Shown here: one piece after another, positions 6,452-8,758 of the stretch
Numbering within the stretch: the stretch's first letter is position 1
Layout of the letters: each line of letters begins with the position of its first letter
Assembly (NCBI GenBank): GCA_903821905.1
Contig: CAIJMQ010000081.1
Coordinates: 1-8,758 of the forward strand
Origin: an uncultured bacterium
GTDB taxonomy: Bacteria > CAIJMQ01
DNA length: 8,758 nt
Direction of reading: 5' to 3'
Notes under the pieces: model-generated
Seen by the model: the letters and a program-made list of their open reading frames with translations, nothing else
Told to the model about the DNA's origin: nothing
Databases searched by the model: none
Program-made: the position numbers and the translations under genes

Positions 6452-7117
6452 TTATTTCTGCCCGTATCTATCCGAATGATACCTGCTATACCATTTTTCC
6501 ACTTCATGCGGTGAAAGAGATTTTATCTCCTTCCCAAGAATACCACCCGAAACTAATGAATAGAAAGAAACTTCCGCACAATATTCAGCCATAAGAGCGT
6601 AAAATGCTGCTTTTGGCGGATTTTCGCCAACAGTAAAAAGACCGTGATTGCCAAGAATTATCGCGGGACATTTATTCTTCTTGTAGCTTTTAAGGAGAGT
6701 TTTTCCAATATTGTATCCCGTGTTATCGACATAATCAGTAACGGGAATTTCTTTCCCAAAAACGTCTGCATGGGCAGTAGTTATAACAGGAATGGGAATT
6801 CCCAATACTGAAAAAACCGTAACAAATTTTGAATGAGTATGGCATACTCCGCCGATTTTATTTATGTTTTTATAAAGGAAAAGATGATGAATCGCATCGA
6901 CTGAGGGCTTTAAATCGCCTTTTTTCATATTTCCTGCCATATCAACAATAGCCATCATGCCTTCCTTAAGATTCTCATAAGGAACTCCGCTCGGCTTAAT
7001 TACAACCGATTTATTTTTCCTGTCTATTCCGCTTACATTCCCCTGAGTCCCATAAACAAGGTTGTTTTTCCACAGATAAATATTTGCTTTGTATACGCTT
7101 TCTCTAAGATTTACCAT
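6452..7117 (-). CDS. araD: L-ribulose-5-phosphate 4-epimerase (class II aldolase family)
   Basis: AraD interconverts L-ribulose 5-phosphate and D-xylulose 5-phosphate, feeding arabinose carbon into the pentose phosphate pathway. At 221 residues it is near the usual length (E. coli 231). Visible features are TQGNVSGID (24-32), IKPSGVPY (40-47, phosphate binding), PSVDAIHH (71-78, Asp74), the metal ligands in CHTHS (His93, His95) and NHG (His158), AHADVF (115-120, Asp118) and the tail RYGQ (Tyr218). Asp in HAD and Tyr in YGQ are epimerase features that favour AraD over fuculose-phosphate aldolase FucA. It follows araB with a 14-base overlap, the expected pairing. AGGTG (7122-7126) is a suitable ribosome binding site. 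It looks intact. Some ambiguity within the AraD/FucA/UlaF family remains, but the kinase neighbour supports AraD. Confidence 0.9.
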   Translation of the reverse strand: MVNLRESVYKANIYLWKNNLVYGTQGNVSGIDRKNKSVVIKPSGVPYENLKEGMMAIVDMAGNMKKGDLKPSVDAIHHLFLYKNINKIGGVCHTHSKFVTVFSVLGIPIPVITTAHADVFGKEIPVTDYVDNTGYNIGKTLLKSYKKNKCPAIILGNHGLFTVGENPPKAAFYALMAEYCAEVSFYSLVSGGILGKEIKSLSPHEVEKWYSRYHSDRYGQK

Positions 7118-8621
7118 TTCTCACCTGTTCTTTTATTTTCAACAACTCTTTCATTATATGGAATAGATTTTTATTATAAATCTCTGTCCCAAAGCTGTCA
7201 TGAAGCTCCTTGTAAATGGCATAGAGTTTATTGTATATCTTTTGACTTGCTGGGTTTGGATTATACACAATTTTCTTAAGTCCGCATATTGCCTTCTGTG
7301 CATCTTCGGTCTTCCTGTATGCACCCCCAGCAACTGAAGCAAAAATCGCTGCACCCAAAGCACATGTTTGGGTACTCCTTGAAGTTTTAATAGGGCGATT
7401 AAAGATATCGGCATAGATTTGCATAAGTAAAGGATTCTTCTCGGCAATTCCGCCGCAATTAATAACCTCTCTCACTTTAACGCCATATTCTTCAAACCGA
7501 TTAATTATTACTTTTGCACCAAATCCTGTTGCTTCAATCAGAGAACGATAAACCTCTTCCGGTTTTGTATGCAGGGTCTGACCTATAATCATTCCGGTTA
7601 AACGAGCATCAACAAGAATTGTGCGATTACCGTTGTTCCAATCCAGAGCAAGAAGCCCGCTTTCTCCGGGTTTCAATTTTTTTGCTTTTTCTGTAAGTAA
7701 AGCATGAATATCAATACCCCTTAATTTTGCTTCTTTATGATAAGCCGGCGGAACGAAATTATTTATAAACCAATTGAATATATCTCCAACTGCTGACTGA
7801 CCTGCTTCCAGTCCCAAATATCCCGGCAAAATTGAACCATCAACTATCCCGCACAAACCCGGGATATCAGCAATTTTTTCTTTATTAGGCACTGCCATAA
7901 TATCGCAGGTAGATGTGCCTATAATTTTAACAAGTACCCCTAGTTTTATTCCTGCTCCAACTCCACCCATGTGAGCATCAAATGCACCAACTGCAACTGA
8001 TATGCCTTGCGGCAAACTGAGTTTTTTAGCCCAAACAAAAGAAAGTCCTCCCGCTGAAACATCGGAAGTATATGTTTTCTTATATAATCTATTCCTTAAA
8101 TCGGTGAACTTTGGCGAAAGTTTGCTTAAGAACTCCAACGAAGGAAGCCCACCCCATTTCTCGTTGTACATTGCTTTATGTCCTGCAGCACAAACACCGC
8201 GCTTAATTTTCAAAGGGTCGGTTATACCAGTCAAAACTGCAGGGATATAATCTGATAACTCAACCCACGAATAAGCGGCATCAAAAACTTTTGGGTCGAT
8301 ATGCAGACAATGTAAAATCTTTGAGAAAAACCATTCGGATGAATAGATGCCGCCGCACTTGGCAAGATATTCAGGATGTTCTTTTCGGGCAAGTTGAGTT
8401 ATTTCTTCTGCCTCTTTATAACTTGTATGGTCCTTCCACAACCAAGCAAGTGCGTTTTTGTTATTTTTGAATTCCTTATGAAAAGCAAGTGGTAAAGCCC
8501 ACCTATCAATCGGTAAAGGTGTACTGCCTGTTGTAGCAATACCTATACCGATAACATTATTCGGTCTGAAATTTTTATTTTTACGAGCGCTGGATAAAAC
8601 TTCTTTTATAGAGCTTTCCAT
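7104..8621 (-). CDS. araB: L-ribulokinase AraB, N-terminally truncated
   Basis: A 505-residue FGGY-family kinase (L-ribulose + ATP to L-ribulose 5-phosphate). AraB signatures are TTGSTPLPID (30-39), WKDHT (62-66), CGGIYSSEWFFSKILH (89-104), GAFDAHMGGVGAG (212-224, catalytic base Asp215), IIGTSTCDI (233-241), GLEAGQSAVGD (270-280), LDWNNGNRT (326-334) and CALGAAIF (420-427). E. coli AraB has 566 residues; the first 60-70 residues, with the GLDFG(S/T) phosphate motif, are missing. Residue 1 aligns inside the family, and ten codons upstream of the ATG (8622-8651) still encode family-like RQYPRDWLNG before an in-frame TAA (8652-8654). No Shine-Dalgarno precedes this ATG. The product is therefore probably inactive, or the 5' end is misassembled. 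It overlaps araD by 14 bases. Confidence 0.82.
   Translation of the reverse strand: MESSIKEVLSSARKNKNFRPNNVIGIGIATTGSTPLPIDRWALPLAFHKEFKNNKNALAWLWKDHTSYKEAEEITQLARKEHPEYLAKCGGIYSSEWFFSKILHCLHIDPKVFDAAYSWVELSDYIPAVLTGITDPLKIKRGVCAAGHKAMYNEKWGGLPSLEFLSKLSPKFTDLRNRLYKKTYTSDVSAGGLSFVWAKKLSLPQGISVAVGAFDAHMGGVGAGIKLGVLVKIIGTSTCDIMAVPNKEKIADIPGLCGIVDGSILPGYLGLEAGQSAVGDIFNWFINNFVPPAYHKEAKLRGIDIHALLTEKAKKLKPGESGLLALDWNNGNRTILVDARLTGMIIGQTLHTKPEEVYRSLIEATGFGAKVIINRFEEYGVKVREVINCGGIAEKNPLLMQIYADIFNRPIKTSRSTQTCALGAAIFASVAGGAYRKTEDAQKAICGLKKIVYNPNPASQKIYNKLYAIYKELHDSFGTEIYNKNLFHIMKELLKIKEQVRNGKS
7122..7126 (-). promoter_or_regulatory. Shine-Dalgarno site of araD
   Basis: AGGTG within the 3' end of araB, 4 bases before the araD ATG. 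It supports translation of araD from inside the araB coding region. Confidence 0.6.
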
Positions 8622-8758
8622 TCCATTCAGCCAATCACGGGGGTATTGTCTTTATCTACCATTGCTCTTTAATACTATAGAATGCTTAAAATTCAAGGAA
8701 CTAAATATAGTTAAAATTTGGATGTGAAGGTTAGGGAACATTTTTTTTATTTGTTGTA
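8622..8758 (-). other. Truncated region upstream of araB
   Basis: These 137 bases should hold the araB N-terminus but do not encode the GLDFG-type phosphate motif in any frame. Nearest the gene, 8622-8651 reads RQYPRDWLNG in the araB frame, matching the family segment before the AraB core. Further out, the same frame is open from ATG at about 8739 to the TAA at 8652, but its residues do not look like AraB. Another mini-frame (8662-8627) reads MVDKDNTPVIG then stops. A TATAGT box (8679-8674) has no good -35 element at 16-18 bases. Confidence 0.5.

Noticed and set aside
6259-6594. Plus-strand 111-codon frame across the argA-araD gap
   Set aside because: It overlaps the ends of argA and araD in antisense; its hydrophobic, Phe/Tyr/Ile-rich content reflects A-rich minus-strand DNA, not a membrane protein.
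6452-7117. Assignment as L-fuculose-phosphate aldolase (FucA)
   Set aside because: The HAD aspartate, terminal YGQ tyrosine and overlap with an AraB-type kinase favour ribulose-5-phosphate 4-epimerase.
7154-7447. Minus-strand 97-codon frame inside araB
   Set aside because: It is out of frame with conserved araB motifs such as GGIAEKN and CALGAAIF, so it is a shadow of araB.

Overview
This is a compact, strongly AT-rich bacterial window with ordinary Shine-Dalgarno sites (AGGAGG-like) and gene junctions of a few bases. The gene repertoire is bacterial: IlvD, RluD-type pseudouridine synthase, a secreted DUF1573 protein and AraB/AraD. The GMP synthase ATP-pyrophosphatase is a stand-alone protein, as in archaea, rather than a fusion with a glutaminase. 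That mix fits a deep-branching anaerobe or candidate-phylum lineage such as Omnitrophota, but this is a guess from gene content. No rRNA, tRNA, CRISPR array or insertion sequence was seen. No gene-free stretch exceeds 300 bases.

Plus strand, 66-5758: seven genes run in one direction. They are a tandem-ACT protein, a GMP-synthase-type ATP-pyrophosphatase, a secreted protein with three DUF1573/ASH-like repeats, a 52-residue four-cysteine protein, dihydroxy-acid dehydratase (ilvD), a RluD-family pseudouridine synthase, and a TudS/DUF523-related putative desulfidase. Gaps are 4, 37, 18, 2 and 3 bases, and the last pair overlaps by 11 bases, so the set is probably one or two transcription units. 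The first two genes look like a functional pair: an amino-acid-sensing type protein beside an ATP-dependent amidating or adenylating enzyme. ilvD makes branched-chain 2-keto acids. rluD modifies 23S rRNA. The desulfidase may remove sulfur from a thiolated small molecule.

Minus strand, 8651-5833: a convergent group read from right to left holds an L-ribulokinase (araB) lacking its N-terminal phosphate-binding segment, L-ribulose-5-phosphate 4-epimerase (araD, overlapping araB by 14 bases), a small frameshifted reading frame with a good ribosome binding site, and a short GNAT enzyme of the N-acetylglutamate synthase type (argA). AraB and AraD are consecutive steps from L-ribulose to D-xylulose 5-phosphate. 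The araB 5' truncation and the frameshifted small ORF suggest local decay, a deletion, or assembly/sequencing errors.

The best candidates for something undescribed are the ACT plus glutaminase-less GMPS-like pair, whose substitutions fall at positions that bind substrate in true GMP synthases, and the four-cysteine mini-protein whose 3' end carries the ilvD ribosome binding site.
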